A DNA stretch of 61,491 bases from Flammeovirgaceae bacterium (GCA_021298015.1 JAJTGY010000020.1:1-61491), one strand, 5' to 3'; counted from the stretch's first letter, positions 39,751-47,822 are shown. Notes: generated by a model not told the origin, from the letters alone. A program made the numbers and translations.

Positions 39751-40047
39751 TTAATGGCGCCGCTGTATCTCGTTAAATAATAGTCCGCTGCCGCCACCGT
39801 AGTGACGAATCACTTTGATATCTGGTCGGCTGGACAAAAATGTCTGCTTCAGCTTTTGCTCCGACTCCTCTTCCACACCGCCACCAATCAATACCACGTC
39901 AAAGGCAGATGCGGAAAATTTTTGGCGGGCCTCGTCATCCATCAGGGCCCCTTTGGCATGCCAGTGGGGCTGGGTGTTTACCAGGCGTAACACCGTTTCC
40001 ATAATCTGGGCGTGCCGGCCGATGACGAGAATGTTCACCGCGCTCAT
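39751..40047 (-). CDS. Short receiver-like protein between two pirin genes
   Basis: The 98-residue protein begins M-S-A-V-N-I-L-V-I-G-R and has the strand-helix alternation of a CheY-type receiver, including F-D-V-V-L-I-G-G at the place of the phosphorylated strand. The Asp that would be phosphorylated is replaced by Gly, and the acidic N-terminal pair is absent. It is therefore a non-phosphorylatable, receiver-like or flavodoxin-like fragment of unknown role. The ATG follows the upstream pirin stop by 3 bp, so it is part of the same operon. Confidence 0.6.
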   Translation of the reverse strand: MSAVNILVIGRHAQIMETVLRLVNTQPHWHAKGALMDDEARQKFSASAFDVVLIGGGVEEESEQKLKQTFLSSRPDIKVIRHYGGGSGLLFNEIQRRH

Positions 40048-40050
40048 CAC

Positions 40051-40899
40051 TCATTTGATCATCGGCACTTCCATCAGTAGCAATTCCGCATCGCTGTCAG
40101 TGGAAATTTCCAAGCCATCGACATCCCAAATACCGAAACCATCACGCTGGTTCAGCAACTGGCCATTGACCCGCACATCGCCCTGAATGACGAAGGCATA
40201 TACGCCATTGCCCTTTTGGTGAAGTTGATAGGTAGTGGTAAAGCCTTTGGTGAACGTGCCCAGATTAAACCAGGCATCCTGGTTAATCCATACGCCATCG
40301 TCTTCGTGCGAGGGGCTCACGATTTGCTGAAGTTTGTTCACCCGGTCTTGCGGGCGGAAGGTGATCTGGTCGTAGCGCGGCTCAATGTTGCGCTTCTTAG
40401 GGAAAACCCAGATCTGAAGGAAGTTGACTCTCTTATCCTTGCTCTTGTTGTATTCGCTGTGGTAAATACCGGTGCCCGCATTCATGATTTGCACATCGTT
40501 CTGGCGGATGACAGCGGTGTTCCCCATGCTGTCCTTGTGCTCCAGGTCACCTTCGAGCGGAATGGAAATGATCTCCATGTTATCATGCGGGTGTGTGCCG
40601 AACCCCATCCCACCCTCCACGATATCATCGTTAAGCACACGCAGGGCACCGAAGTGAATTCGGTTAGGGTCATAGTAGTGCGCGAAACTAAACGTGTGGT
40701 GACTGTCCAACCAGCCGTGGTTAGCGTGGCCGCGCGTGTTGGCTTTGTGCAGTACGGTATTCATAGTTGTCGTGTTTACAGATGGCAAATGATTGAAGCC
40801 CACCGGCTCCGGGTGTGCTTCGGCCGGGGCAGCCGCAGCGGGCACCGTTAAAACAGCGGCCGCAGCCAGGCTGTTGCGAAGAAATTCTTTCCGGTTCAT
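40051..40899 (-). CDS. Pirin-family cupin protein, copy 2, with Tat-like N-terminus
   Basis: The 282-residue protein has an N-terminal region M-N-R-K-E-F-L-R-N-S-L followed by an Ala-rich hydrophobic run ending A-A-A-A-P-A-E-A, suggesting export, unusual for pirins. The YhhW-like cupin starts at about residue 45, with metal ligands in G-T-H-P-H-D-N-M-E and H-S-E-Y. YhhW and related pirins have quercetinase activity. The typical W-L-D-S-H-H-T-F-S-F motif is present. It starts the operon that lies downstream of the palindromic operator at 40932. Confidence 0.9.
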   Translation of the reverse strand: MNRKEFLRNSLAAAAVLTVPAAAAPAEAHPEPVGFNHLPSVNTTTMNTVLHKANTRGHANHGWLDSHHTFSFAHYYDPNRIHFGALRVLNDDIVEGGMGFGTHPHDNMEIISIPLEGDLEHKDSMGNTAVIRQNDVQIMNAGTGIYHSEYNKSKDKRVNFLQIWVFPKKRNIEPRYDQITFRPQDRVNKLQQIVSPSHEDDGVWINQDAWFNLGTFTKGFTTTYQLHQKGNGVYAFVIQGDVRVNGQLLNQRDGFGIWDVDGLEISTDSDAELLLMEVPMIK

Positions 40900-41292
40900 G
40901 ACTTCCTCTAACGTTGTAGCGCAAACAAAGTTATATACAATTGTTGTATATACAATTTTATAGCCGGAATAGTTAGTAATAAGCTTATATTCAGAATGAA
41001 ATCATTGGTTAACCGGCCTCTCCCAAAGGCGCATCAAAGGCCATTTCAGCGGGGTCAGGCCCCATGTTCGTTAAGGGCATTTTCCTGCGCAGCCCAAGGC
41101 AACCGTAAGCCATCGAACCCGCAGGAGATCTTCGAAACAGGAGACTCTGTTTAACCATCCGGCAGGCATAGACCCGAAAGCATGAACAAGAACGACAGCA
41201 AGAATTTTGTTGAACGTGCAAGTGATGGAGAAATGAAAAAATAAAAAACTTCTTATGCGCCATGATGTTCTATTTGAAAACCATTAATCATT
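40900..41292. other. 393-bp gene-free stretch between pirin operon and rhodopsin gene
   Basis: The left end holds the palindromic operator listed separately. The middle (about 41010-41180) is GC-rich with several short self-complementary segments, such as GGGGTCAGGCCCC and the spaced direct repeat CAGGAGA (41121-41127 and about 41138-41144). It could be transcribed RNA, but I match it to no known family. An 84-codon minus-strand frame here has unnatural, Cys- and Arg-rich composition and is not called. The last 100 bp are AT-rich and probably carry the rhodopsin promoter. Confidence 0.4.
40932..40952. promoter_or_regulatory. 21-bp perfect palindrome upstream of pirin operon
   Basis: TATATACAA-TTG-TTGTATATA is a perfect inverted repeat with 9-bp arms. 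It interleaves with a second perfect 12-bp palindrome, TTGTATATACAA (40944-40955). It lies 33 bp upstream of the pirin start. The arrangement is typical of a dimeric repressor such as MarR or HxlR. The cognate regulator is not adjacent. Confidence 0.65.
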
Positions 41293-42039
41293 ATGAAAAC
41301 TGTTTTGTTGGATATCGTGAACATCCCGGTGGACGATCCCATCGCATTCACATTCTTTACCGGCTACATGGCGATGTTAGCCGCATCTGTTTTCTTTTTT
41401 GTCGAGCGCAGCAGTGTTGAAGGAAAATGGAAGTTATCCCTTCTCGTGTCGGGGTTGATTACCGGCATTGCAGCCGTGCACTACTTTTATATGCGCGACT
41501 ATTATCTCGCGACAGGTTCTACGCCAACAGCTTTGCGCTACATTGACTGGACGCTGACGGTTCCGTTAATGTGTGTGGAGTTTTATCTGCTTACCAAAGC
41601 TGCGGGCGCGCGTTTGAACCTACTGTGGAAACTAATCATCGCTTCGGTTTGGATGCTGGTGACCGGTTACATTGGGGAGGCGTTCACCGATGGATCCATG
41701 ATGTATTCATTCACCTGGGGCGCTCTCTCCACCATAGGCTATGTGTATATTTTGTATACCGCCTGGTTTGGCGAAGTTGCGCAATTGGCTGCACAATCCG
41801 GCAACGCCACCGTGGTTCGCGGTGTTCGTATTCTGGCCTGGTTCGTGTTGGTCGGATGGGCCATCTATCCGATTGGCTACATGTGCATGCCCGGTGGTTG
41901 GTTGAATGTAGGGCTGGGGTGGAGTGCAGCTAACGTAGACTTGTTCTACAACATTGCCGATGCAATCAACAAGATCGGTTTCGGCCTGGTGGTTTACAGC
42001 GTTGCGGTATCCAATTCCCCCAAGACTGCAACCGCCTGA
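41293..42039 (+). CDS. Proteorhodopsin-type light-driven proton pump
   Basis: The 248-residue protein has seven membrane helices. Helix C reads L-R-Y-I-D85-W-T-L-T89-V-P-L-M-C-V-E96-F, giving the D-T-E triad of outward proton pumps of the proteorhodopsin group. Helix G contains I-A-D223-A-I-N-K227, the Schiff-base lysine with its Asp counterion. His63 in helix B matches the His that pairs with the primary acceptor. The tuning position is Met93, which suggests green absorption. Gly149 in helix E might leave room for a carotenoid antenna as in xanthorhodopsin, but this needs alignment. No retinal-synthesis (blh) gene is in the window. Confidence 0.95.
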   Translation: MKTVLLDIVNIPVDDPIAFTFFTGYMAMLAASVFFFVERSSVEGKWKLSLLVSGLITGIAAVHYFYMRDYYLATGSTPTALRYIDWTLTVPLMCVEFYLLTKAAGARLNLLWKLIIASVWMLVTGYIGEAFTDGSMMYSFTWGALSTIGYVYILYTAWFGEVAQLAAQSGNATVVRGVRILAWFVLVGWAIYPIGYMCMPGGWLNVGLGWSAANVDLFYNIADAINKIGFGLVVYSVAVSNSPKTATA

Positions 42040-42482
42040 TGAAACCAGCTGTCCAAACACTTCCGGCAGAAGTCACCACTAAACCGTTTTTTGAGTTGAC
42101 GCAGGAAATGCTCAACTGTGTCCGTGATTTTGACTTCGACCGCCTCTCCGAAATCTGTGACGATGACTATGGCATCGTGGATATCAATACCACTGGCGGA
42201 TCAGAAATCATTCGCGACCGGGCTGGTTGGGAGGCTTGGTTCCGCGGCTTGTTTGTGAACCTAAAAGGTATGAATGCTTCCACCTGGTCGGAAATCACCC
42301 AATACGAAGTGGTAACCGGGGAAAATATGGCCTATAGTGTGGTGGACTTTGACCAGATCTTCATAACACCTGAACAAAAGCTTCGATTTGGTGTAGTAGC
42401 CACCATCATCTGGAAAAAGACACCGGACGGTTGGAAGGAAGCGAGGTATCACAGTTCGCTAAAGGGTGTTCAGCCCATGTGA
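42039..42482 (+). CDS. NTF2-like (SnoaL/DUF4440-type) protein coupled to rhodopsin
   Basis: The 147-residue protein has the alpha+beta barrel pattern of NTF2-like proteins: an N-terminal helix (F-F-E-L-T-Q-E-M-L-N-C-V-R-D-F-D), D-D-Y-G-I-V-D, and strands ending W-K-K-T-P-D-G-W-K-E-A-R-Y-H-S-S. It has no signal peptide. Its ATG overlaps the rhodopsin stop (TGATG), implying translational coupling. NTF2-like folds bind small hydrophobic ligands, so retinal handling is an attractive guess, but nothing in the sequence proves it. A strong terminator follows. Confidence 0.8.
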   Translation: MKPAVQTLPAEVTTKPFFELTQEMLNCVRDFDFDRLSEICDDDYGIVDINTTGGSEIIRDRAGWEAWFRGLFVNLKGMNASTWSEITQYEVVTGENMAYSVVDFDQIFITPEQKLRFGVVATIIWKKTPDGWKEARYHSSLKGVQPM

Positions 42483-42484
42483 CG

Positions 42485-42515
42485 AAAAAAATCCGGTGTA
42501 AGCCGGATTTTTTTT
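42485..42515 (+). terminator. Intrinsic terminator of the rhodopsin operon
   Basis: AAAAAAATCCGG pairs with CCGGATTTTTTT around the 6-nt loop TGTAAG. The stem and T-run lie 3 bp after the NTF2-like stop, defining a two-gene transcript. Confidence 0.9.
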
Positions 42516-42643
42516 GCCTTTGCTCACATTCGTGGCATCTCCGCTGGCAATCTCTCATGCAGACGAAATTCCCAAAAGCTGACGCACGTCATAGGAATTC
42601 AGCTACGGGCGTTTAACCTTATGGCACATTAAACCCTGAAGGT

Positions 42644-43093
42644 ATGGCACTGAACTTTGATAAAATGGCCGCCAAGGGAAACGAGTTTGTGAACCGGCTG
42701 GCCGATCACCTGGGTAACCGCGAAAATCGCGACCGGGCTGCCCGCGTATTACGTTGTGTATTGCACACTTTACGCGACCGCCTCACCGCAGAGGAATCGC
42801 TCCAACTGATGGCTCAATTACCTATGGCCATCAAGGCTGTTTACGTGGATGGCTGGAAACTTAAACCGCATCACCGCATCCGCACTACGGAAGAATTTAG
42901 CCTGGCCGTGATGCAGGAAGATGGCCGCTCCGCCTGGCGGGACTTTGCCAGTGTGGACGAAGCCTTACTGGCATGTCAGGCTGTGATGCGCACGTTGGCC
43001 GACTACGTATCGGCTGGTGAATTGCACGACATCATCGCCATTCTGCCGGAAGAGATGAAGTTGGACTTTATGACCTGGATGCACACGCCTTGA
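42644..43093 (+). CDS. DUF2267 protein
   Basis: The 149-residue protein is all-helical and matches DUF2267: R-A-A-R-V-L-R-C-V-L-H-T-L-R-D-R-L, A-Q-L-P-M-A-I-K-A-V-Y-V-D-G-W and the final L-P-E-E-M-K-L-D-F. DUF2267 proteins are small cytoplasmic proteins of unknown function, often near stress genes. It is convergent with the phosphatidyltransferase gene. Confidence 0.9.
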   Translation: MALNFDKMAAKGNEFVNRLADHLGNRENRDRAARVLRCVLHTLRDRLTAEESLQLMAQLPMAIKAVYVDGWKLKPHHRIRTTEEFSLAVMQEDGRSAWRDFASVDEALLACQAVMRTLADYVSAGELHDIIAILPEEMKLDFMTWMHTP

Positions 43094-43123
43094 TCAAAAG
43101 CAGTTCAGGATCATACGTAGGAA

Positions 43124-43753
43124 CTACCCGGACTTGTCGGTCGCCCGCGCGCGGAACAGCCAGTACAGTCCGCGCACATTCGTTTGCCAGGTGGGCAGCA
43201 GGCGCACCATAATGATCTCCTCCACCAACTCGATGGAAGTGACGACCGAAGCCGTATAAAACCATACATACCACGGCTCCCGAAAAAAGAACAGGCTGCA
43301 GAGAAATACCGCTTGTAACACCGCAGCTAGTTTGGCCAGCACCGTGTGAAAACTGGTAATTCGGCCGTAGCGCCACAACGCATAGGCTGTTTGAATAAAA
43401 AACAGGGACAGTGGAATTGCAAAGGCGATCCACTCCTGCTGAATGAACAGCCAACGTGATTTCACCATCCCGATCAAAGCCGCCAACACCGTCAGGTCAT
43501 CCCCGATGGAGTCCAGGCGCGAACCGAGCACACTGTTGACTTTGAATTTCCGCGATAAAAAGCCATCAATGGAATCAGTGAAAAAGCTTAGGGCCAGCAT
43601 CCATTTGAACCAATCCCATCGGTCAGCAAAAACCAACACCAGCAAAACCGGGAACGCAACCGTGCGGTACAACGTCACGAGGTTGACCCACAACGCGGGT
43701 CCGCGTGCATTCCGCAGATCACGAATACGGATTAACCTCCGGCCGTCCTTCAT
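43124..43753 (-). CDS. CDP-alcohol phosphatidyltransferase family membrane protein
   Basis: The ATG at 43753 is preferred to a TTG at 43762. The 209-residue product has about five membrane helices and the family motif D-S-I-D-G-F-L-S-R then G-S-R-L-D-S-I-G-D-D; the usual D-G-x-x-A-R reads D-G-F-L-S-R. Such enzymes exchange CMP of CDP-diacylglycerol for an alcohol (glycerol-phosphate, inositol-phosphate or serine). The exact acceptor is unknown. It is probably a lipid head-group enzyme and not the housekeeping pgsA. Confidence 0.85.
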   Translation of the reverse strand: MKDGRRLIRIRDLRNARGPALWVNLVTLYRTVAFPVLLVLVFADRWDWFKWMLALSFFTDSIDGFLSRKFKVNSVLGSRLDSIGDDLTVLAALIGMVKSRWLFIQQEWIAFAIPLSLFFIQTAYALWRYGRITSFHTVLAKLAAVLQAVFLCSLFFFREPWYVWFYTASVVTSIELVEEIIMVRLLPTWQTNVRGLYWLFRARATDKSG

Positions 43754-43794
43754 CACCAACAAAGTACGGACTTTCAGCTTACGAACGAAAACGC

Positions 43795-44415
43795 TCAGCG
43801 CTTCACCACGCGGAACGCCAGGTTTCGCCCGTGGCCCTGCATGATGGCCAGGTTGATCCAGCTTAGTGCAAACTTCTCAAGGAGTTCCACTTTGTCATCG
43901 CCACCAAAATCCCAACACGCACTAAATCCAATATCAGCCGCGAGTTGTTGTGCCACTTTTTTGGATTCAGCATCATTTCCGGCACAAAACATATCAATGC
44001 CGCCAAAGCCCGGATAGACCGGGTTGGCCATGTTCTCAAAGCCCGTACTGTTGAAACACTTCACTACTCTTTCGGAGTGCGTGATGGCCTTCAGCGCATG
44101 AAAAGCCGTAGCATACGGCTCGGGTCGGGTTCGAATTGAATTGGTCGCATCAATCAAGACTTTTTTTCTCACGTCACCCAACTCAGGGGCTAATGCCAAC
44201 ACGGCTTCGGGCGGAGTGGTGAGGATGATCACATCAGCACCCGCACAGGCTTCGCGCACCATTGAAAAAGCAACGCCCGTCACCAGCGTGGCTGCTTTCT
44301 CCGACTTGGCCGAAGCCGGATTGCGCACGCCAAAGCTAACGGTATGACCAGCCTTGTGCAGGCCCGAGGCCAGGGCCGAACCCACATTTCCGGAACCGAT
44401 TATGGCAATATTCAT
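43795..44415 (-). CDS. NADPH-dependent F420 reductase-like oxidoreductase (NAD(P)-binding), copy 1
   Basis: The 206-residue protein has one Rossmann fold at the N-terminus (M-N-I-A-I-I-G-S-G-N-V-G-S-A-L) followed by V-R-N-P-A-S and V-I-I-L-T-T-P-P-E. It belongs to the F420-dependent NADP reductase-like group; in organisms without F420 these act on unknown substrates. A related copy lies at 48989-49645. The neighbours on this strand are the beta-barrel and DJ-1 fusion genes upstream. Confidence 0.88.
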   Translation of the reverse strand: MNIAIIGSGNVGSALASGLHKAGHTVSFGVRNPASAKSEKAATLVTGVAFSMVREACAGADVIILTTPPEAVLALAPELGDVRKKVLIDATNSIRTRPEPYATAFHALKAITHSERVVKCFNSTGFENMANPVYPGFGGIDMFCAGNDAESKKVAQQLAADIGFSACWDFGGDDKVELLEKFALSWINLAIMQGHGRNLAFRVVKR

Positions 44416-44442
44416 AGCAGTAAATTTTCGGAAATTAATGAT

Positions 44443-45099
44443 TTACGGGAATTCATAACGGAGAAAAACTCCGGCATTCGTGGTGGTCGAATACTGACTG
44501 CGGCCGGTCGATACCCAGTCGCATCCCAAACCTACTTGCACCGCGTTTCGCCTTACGCCCACACGCGCCCGCTGAATGAAGCTGTAGTTATCTCCCTCAG
44601 CTGTTGGGAACGCGTTGACCAGTTCGAGTTGCGAAAACAACTTCAGCTTTTCGCTGAGCGGGGGCTCCCAGCGCGCCAATACAAACCAATCGACCAGCGG
44701 GTCACTCGCAAGTTCAACCACAGTCCACGTAAACAGCGTCACGCGCTCGGACCGATGAAAATATTGAAGGCCGGCTTTCGGGAAAACACCGGTATTGAAC
44801 ACTTGAACCGTTACCACCGGTGCCAGCCCTTTCAGCACTGGATGATTGTACGAAATCGCCTCTGTTAAGCCGAAAGTAGGCAGGTAGGTTGTACTGGTTT
44901 GCCGGTAATCCACACTGGCACGGTTGCGGTTAAAAAACAAGAAGCGGGAATTCTCCTTCGCCTGATTCTTGAAATATTTAAAGAACAACACATCCAGCGT
45001 GGTGCGTTCGTGTCCGCCAAACACCTCCACCGGCACCTGGGCAAGTGCAACTTTGCCCAGGGCGAGGAGTAATAATCCGAGTAAGGCGAAACGCGGCAC
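44443..45099 (-). CDS. Outer-membrane beta-barrel protein, Tsx/DUF5020-like
   Basis: The GTG start at 45099 shares its last base with the stop of the DJ-1 fusion gene (TAGTG). The 218-residue product has a signal peptide (…K-V-A-L-A-Q), alternating polar/hydrophobic strands, and ends in aromatic F-L-R-Y-E-F-P, typical of outer-membrane proteins. It resembles the nucleoside-channel-like group, but the ligand is unclear. It probably lies in the DJ-1 fusion operon. Confidence 0.65.
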   Translation of the reverse strand: MPRFALLGLLLLALGKVALAQVPVEVFGGHERTTLDVLFFKYFKNQAKENSRFLFFNRNRASVDYRQTSTTYLPTFGLTEAISYNHPVLKGLAPVVTVQVFNTGVFPKAGLQYFHRSERVTLFTWTVVELASDPLVDWFVLARWEPPLSEKLKLFSQLELVNAFPTAEGDNYSFIQRARVGVRRNAVQVGLGCDWVSTGRSQYSTTTNAGVFLRYEFP

Positions 45100-46622
45100 T
45101 ACTTCAGCGAAGTCAGAATTTCAATGAACCGCTGGGGCTGCACTACAAATGGCAAGTGTGAGGTTTCCATCACGGCCGTTTTCTTCACGGCACCATTGGC
45201 TTTCACCATCTGCTGTTGCAACTGATAGCCGATCGCATAGTCTTTGGAGGCATAGATATAGTATTTAGGCACTTTGCCAAACCGGGCACTGGTTAATGTT
45301 ACTGCTTCTGACAAGGGGCCGGTGGGCTCCTCTGAGTAGTACTTTACAATGTTATCTTTCATAAAATCGGGGCAATCGGCACACAATGCCGGCACCACTA
45401 CCTCACGTTGATATGCCATTCTCTTCTCGCCTTTTTCGGCATTGTATTCAAAGATGCCGCCCAACATAGATTCTTTATCCTGACCAGCCAGCGCCAACAC
45501 ACTTTCTCCGCTTCTGGGCAGGTAAGCCGCCACATAAACCAATCGCTCGATTTTGTCCGGAATCATTTCAGCGACAAGCGAAATCACCATGCCCGACATG
45601 CTGTGGCCGACCAACACAACCTTACCAGGTTGGCGTTTGATGACGTTGGCTACCGCGGTAGCATAGGAAGTAAGTGTTACCGAACTCTTCGGAGTGAGGT
45701 CAACGCCATGGGCAGGTAAATTCACCACTTCCACATTTGCCCTCACCGCCAATGCGCTGCGCACAAAACCCCAGGCGCTCTCATCGGCCCAGGCCCCATG
45801 GACCAGTACATACGTGGGATAGTTTTTTCGCTGCCTTTCCAACTCGGCAATCACTAACGCAGCTGCGGCAGCTCCGGAGTTCTGCTGTTGCCCGGTGATG
45901 AGATTGCCATCTTGAACCGCAAAAGGCGCAAAGGGCGCACCCACCACAAATTTGCTGTTGGGCATTTTGCGCGCTTCATCTTCGATGCGAAAAGGTTGAA
46001 TCTGCATGCCCACGTAATTGTCGGCATATTGTTCTTCAGCGGAAGCGAAGCCTGTCCACTTCTTTCCGTCCACCAGAAATTTGCCATTGGGCAATTTCGT
46101 CTTCAGCAAAATGCTCGTGCCATGGCAAATAGCTGCTGCCGGCTTACCCGTCAGGTAGAAGTCAACAAAGAACCGGTGCAACTCCGCGTTGTCGATGAAC
46201 GTATACATGGGCCCCTGGCCGCCACAAACAAATATGGCTTTGTAGTCCGCAGGGTTCACGGTTGAGAGTTTTAACGTATTCTTGACCTGCTCCATTCGGA
46301 CCGGATCTTTCTTAAATCCGAGCGATACATAGTCAAAGGCCGCATAGCGGCTGGGATCTTCCGGATCGCTGAAGGCGTCAAATTTGATTTCACCACCATC
46401 TGGGCTGGCAATGTCCACGGTATACCCGGCCTCCGCAAACTCCCAGTACGGGTGTGCCACTTCGGCAAACCACACGCCAATAGGCCACCCGGTTTGCGTG
46501 CTTACTGATGGGTTAGAGGCAATTAACAGGACTTTGCCGTTGTGGCCGGCATGGTGCTGAGCCGGAGCGATACACGCGCTGGTGATCGCAATCACAAACA
46601 ATACGATTTTTTTCATATTCAT
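45099..46622 (-). CDS. Exported fusion of DJ-1/PfpI domain and alpha/beta hydrolase
   Basis: Translation most likely starts at the ATG at 46622 (or 46616), opening a signal peptide (M-K-K-I-V-L-F-V-I-A). The 507-residue product has a DJ-1/PfpI glutamine-amidotransferase-like domain (about 28-262) with nucleophile Cys166 in A-A-I-C-H-G-T. An alpha/beta hydrolase (about 270-505) follows, with Y-V-L-V-H-G-A-W and catalytic Ser341 in G-H-S-M-S-G. The joining segment is short (E-L-E-R-Q-R-K-N). DJ-1 relatives act on glyoxals or in protein repair, and the second domain resembles small esterases. The fusion is unusual. It is divergent from an HxlR regulator. Confidence 0.88.
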   Translation of the reverse strand: MNMKKIVLFVIAITSACIAPAQHHAGHNGKVLLIASNPSVSTQTGWPIGVWFAEVAHPYWEFAEAGYTVDIASPDGGEIKFDAFSDPEDPSRYAAFDYVSLGFKKDPVRMEQVKNTLKLSTVNPADYKAIFVCGGQGPMYTFIDNAELHRFFVDFYLTGKPAAAICHGTSILLKTKLPNGKFLVDGKKWTGFASAEEQYADNYVGMQIQPFRIEDEARKMPNSKFVVGAPFAPFAVQDGNLITGQQQNSGAAAAALVIAELERQRKNYPTYVLVHGAWADESAWGFVRSALAVRANVEVVNLPAHGVDLTPKSSVTLTSYATAVANVIKRQPGKVVLVGHSMSGMVISLVAEMIPDKIERLVYVAAYLPRSGESVLALAGQDKESMLGGIFEYNAEKGEKRMAYQREVVVPALCADCPDFMKDNIVKYYSEEPTGPLSEAVTLTSARFGKVPKYYIYASKDYAIGYQLQQQMVKANGAVKKTAVMETSHLPFVVQPQRFIEILTSLK

Positions 46623-46700
46623 TTTTAGTTGGTTTCGCTTCTTCAACCAAAAATGCAGCAGGTATGTGCCCCAATTCAATGTATACGCTACGAAGTAGGT

Positions 46701-46720
46701 TACTATCTTTTTGGAAAGTA
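46701..46720. promoter_or_regulatory. Imperfect inverted repeat, candidate HxlR operator
   Basis: TACTATCTTT and TTGGAAAGTA form an imperfect palindrome whose outer bases TACT-N-TC and GA-N-AGTA match. It lies between the divergent DJ-1 fusion and HxlR genes, where HxlR proteins usually bind. Binding is inferred. Confidence 0.4.
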
Positions 46721-46767
46721 TGGGTGAATTGAGATAATTTGACGAACCTTTGCTAACCCCACATCTT

Positions 46768-47124
46768 ATGCCTGATTTCGTTTACGATAAAAAAGTCTAC
46801 TACAACCCGGTGGAGTTCGCTATGGATCGAATTGGCGGAACCTGGAAGATGCCCATCCTCTGGCGCCTCCGCGACAAAACACTGCGCTACTCCGATCTCA
46901 AAAAAGACCTGCCGCACATTACGCACAAGATGTTGTCCAGCGTGTTGCGCGATCTGGAAAGGGAAGAATTCGTGACGCGAAAGGTATATGCGGTGGTGCC
47001 GCCCAAAGTGGAGTATACCATCACCAGGCGGGGATTGAAGGCCGTGCCCGTGATTGAGACCATCCGCAAGTATGGCGCGGAGTTGATGAAAGAACTAGGA
47101 GTCAAGGCGCTGGAAAATCGCTGA
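46768..47124 (+). CDS. HxlR-family transcription regulator
   Basis: The ATG at 46768 gives 118 residues; an earlier TTG adds only six. The winged helix is plain: R-I-G-G-T-W-K-M-P-I-L-W-R-L, L-R-Y-S-D-L-K-K, I-T-H-K-M-L-S-S-V-L-R-D-L-E, then wing V-E-Y-T-I-T-R-R-G. The usual redox-sensing N-terminal Cys of some HxlR members is missing. It is divergent from the DJ-1 fusion gene, which it probably controls. Confidence 0.92.
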   Translation: MPDFVYDKKVYYNPVEFAMDRIGGTWKMPILWRLRDKTLRYSDLKKDLPHITHKMLSSVLRDLEREEFVTRKVYAVVPPKVEYTITRRGLKAVPVIETIRKYGAELMKELGVKALENR

Positions 47125-47138
47125 TAATGTTTCCTAGC

Positions 47139-47822
47139 TTACAACGCCTCGCCATTTGCGTTTGTGGTCAGCACGTCACTCATGTAATCGAAGAAGGGAC
47201 GAATGGCTCGAAAGTCGTTGTTCACCTGCTGTAGGAAGTTCTTTCCAACCACCTCGGCATCGGTGTACGACCTTTCAAACCAGAATTGTTTGAACCGCAA
47301 AAGATCGATGGCCGGATGATCTTTGGGGTAACCCCTCGGTGCAGATTTCACCTGGTCGCCTTGCATTTCGCCAAATACCGATTGCAATTTTTTCTGCCGG
47401 AGTATCTTCCGCCAATCAGCATAATTCAAATCAATATCCTGCCGAATGCGGGCCAGGTCCGTGGCGTTCGGATACGTAAAGCCACAACCAATGCGTGAGG
47501 CTCCGGGCTTGATCCAGAAATAATAGCCTCCGCGCAAATGGGGTTTTATCCGCTTCAGGTTACCGGCAAACCGTGGATTGTACGGTGTTTTGTCTGTTGA
47601 AAAACGAACATCATTATAAATGCGGTAGAGTGCCTCCTTGCCGGTGCGCGTCTCCAACTGGTCGTGCTTGCTGATTTCAGCAATGAGTGCATCCACCCAC
47701 ACCTGCACATCACCTTGTGCTGCCCGATAGCGGTCGATATTTCGCTGAAACCAGTCGCGGTGGTTGTGACGGGCCAGCGCACGTAAAAAAGCAAGCGTTT
47801 CGGTTGATACTGCACTCATCAT
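47139..47822 (-). CDS. DUF2461 protein
   Basis: The ATG at 47822 (or 47819) starts a 227-residue protein with the DUF2461 pattern: F-L-R-A-L-A-R-H-N-H-R-D-W-F, R-I-Y-N-D-V-R-F-S-T-D-K-T-P-Y and G-G-Y-Y-F-W-I-K-P. The cytoplasmic family is widespread in Bacteroidota and its function is unknown. The N-terminal extension from 47870 lacks conserved features. Confidence 0.9.
   Translation of the reverse strand: MMSAVSTETLAFLRALARHNHRDWFQRNIDRYRAAQGDVQVWVDALIAEISKHDQLETRTGKEALYRIYNDVRFSTDKTPYNPRFAGNLKRIKPHLRGGYYFWIKPGASRIGCGFTYPNATDLARIRQDIDLNYADWRKILRQKKLQSVFGEMQGDQVKSAPRGYPKDHPAIDLLRFKQFWFERSYTDAEVVGKNFLQQVNNDFRAIRPFFDYMSDVLTTNANGEAL

Noticed and set aside
41010-41180. Cobalamin riboswitch considered because of CAGGAGA segments
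   Set aside because: The conserved core sequence and the usual distance between core and B12-box are missing.
41009-41263. 84-codon minus-strand frame upstream of the rhodopsin gene
   Set aside because: Composition is unnatural (Cys-, Arg- and His-rich), no motif is seen, and it covers self-complementary intergenic DNA.
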